From: Corallium rubrum
Lineage: Eukaryota; Cnidaria; Anthozoa; Scleralcyonacea; Coralliidae
DNA length: 64,000 bases
NCBI GenBank assembly: GCA_964035015.1
Contig: OZ036005.1
Coordinates: 6,438,188-6,502,187, forward strand
Direction: 5' to 3'
How positions within the stretch are numbered: the stretch's first letter is position 1; each line of letters starts with the position of its first letter. This document shows, piece by piece, positions 63,385 to 64,000 of this stretch. The notes beneath the pieces were generated by a model, which did no database searches, was not told where the DNA came from, and worked only from the letters and a program-made list of their open reading frames with translations. Both the position numbers and the translations under genes were made by a program.

Positions 63385-64000
63385 CTGGTCTGATGTGGTG
63401 TGGTCTCGTATAGTATATGATGGGGTATGATCTGATATGGTATGGTATGGTATGGTATGGTATGGTATGGTGTGGTATGGTGTGGTATGGTCTGATGTGA
63501 TGTGATGTGATGTGGTATGGTTAATATGTGGTCTGGTCTGGTATGCTATAGTGTGATGTGGTATGGTATAGCGTGATGTGGTATGGTATAGTATGATGTG
63601 GTGTGGTTTGGTATAGTAGGACATGGTATGGCATGGTATGGTCTGATGTGATGTGATGTGATGTGGTATGGTATGATGTGATGTGATGTGATGTGATGTG
63701 GTATGCATATAGTATGATGTGATGTGGTATGCATATAGTATGATGTGATGGTATGGTAAGTTATGGTGTGATGTGATATGGTATGGTATGGTATAGTATG
63801 ATGTGGTGTGGTCTGGTATAGTATGATATGGTGTGGTCTGGTATGGTATGATGCGGTGTGGTGTGGTCTGGTATAGTATGATATGGTGTGGTCTGGTATG
63901 GTATGATGCGGTGTGGTCTGGTATAGTATGATATGGTGTGGTGTGGTCTGGTATAGTATGATATGGTGTGATCTGGTATAGTATGATACGGTGTGGTCTG
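63385..64000. repeat. Pentanucleotide array (TATGG/TGTGG), second block, runs off window
   Basis: Degenerate GTATGGTATGGTCTGATGTG-type pentamers begin about 80 bp after the exon 2 donor, with longer repeats of about 35-60 bp (GTCTGGTATAGTATGATATG) towards the right edge. Confidence 0.93.

Noticed and set aside
60500-63734. His/Thr/Ser-rich open frames
   Set aside because: Translations of pentanucleotide arrays.
1-64000. CRISPR array, operon or bacterial origin
   Set aside because: The spliceosomal introns, SINEs and LINEs show eukaryotic nuclear DNA. The tandem arrays lack unique spacers.

Overview
This is an AT-rich stretch of an animal nuclear genome, packed with short transposable elements. 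Small exons carry GT-AG introns, and there are dozens of foldback (MITE-like) elements, tRNA-derived SINEs, LINE 3' ends and minisatellites. The gene complement (ADRM1/Rpn13, Staufen, OATP/SLCO transporter) is metazoan. An anthozoan cnidarian (coral or anemone) is my best guess from the overall look; this is inference, because no species-diagnostic sequence is visible.

Layout. (1) 933-12830, + strand: a complete eight-exon ADRM1 gene (proteasomal ubiquitin receptor Rpn13) of 389 predicted residues, with a 27-nt microexon. Its introns are filled with foldback elements, a SINE, a hAT-type MITE and a 14-unit 61-bp minisatellite. (2) 12.9-22.2 kb: no recognisable gene. It holds nested MITEs, SINEs and a striking AT-rich tandem array at 20.49-21.94 kb with a 566-bp higher-order period. 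(3) 22.6-25.98 kb, + strand: a family-1 uracil-DNA glycosylase-like gene with a non-coding first exon, a signal-peptide exon, and a catalytic exon that carries altered active-site motifs and one frameshift. (4) 45006-27973, - strand: a complete six-exon Staufen gene (five dsRNA-binding domains, 708 residues). Its first exon alone carries four of the five domains. (5) 48.4-64.0 kb, + strand: an organic anion transporter locus. Two paralogous first exons (48422-49153 and 59141-59857) end in the same phase, and only one second exon (62732-63300), carrying the OATP signature, is visible. The gene runs off the right edge.

The four genes do not form an obvious pathway. ADRM1 acts at the proteasome, Staufen in mRNA transport and decay, OATP at the plasma membrane. 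The glycosylase-like protein is predicted to enter the secretory route, which would be unusual for that family.

The most unusual points are the UDG-like gene (predicted signal peptide, GQDPAP instead of GQDPYH, Arg in the Leu-loop, flanks that look tandemly duplicated), the duplicated OATP first exon, the 566-bp array built around a perfect palindrome, and several nested transposon insertions that can be read against intact copies in the same window. All exon models were made by hand from splice signals, reading phase and recognition of protein families. No alignments or searches were run.
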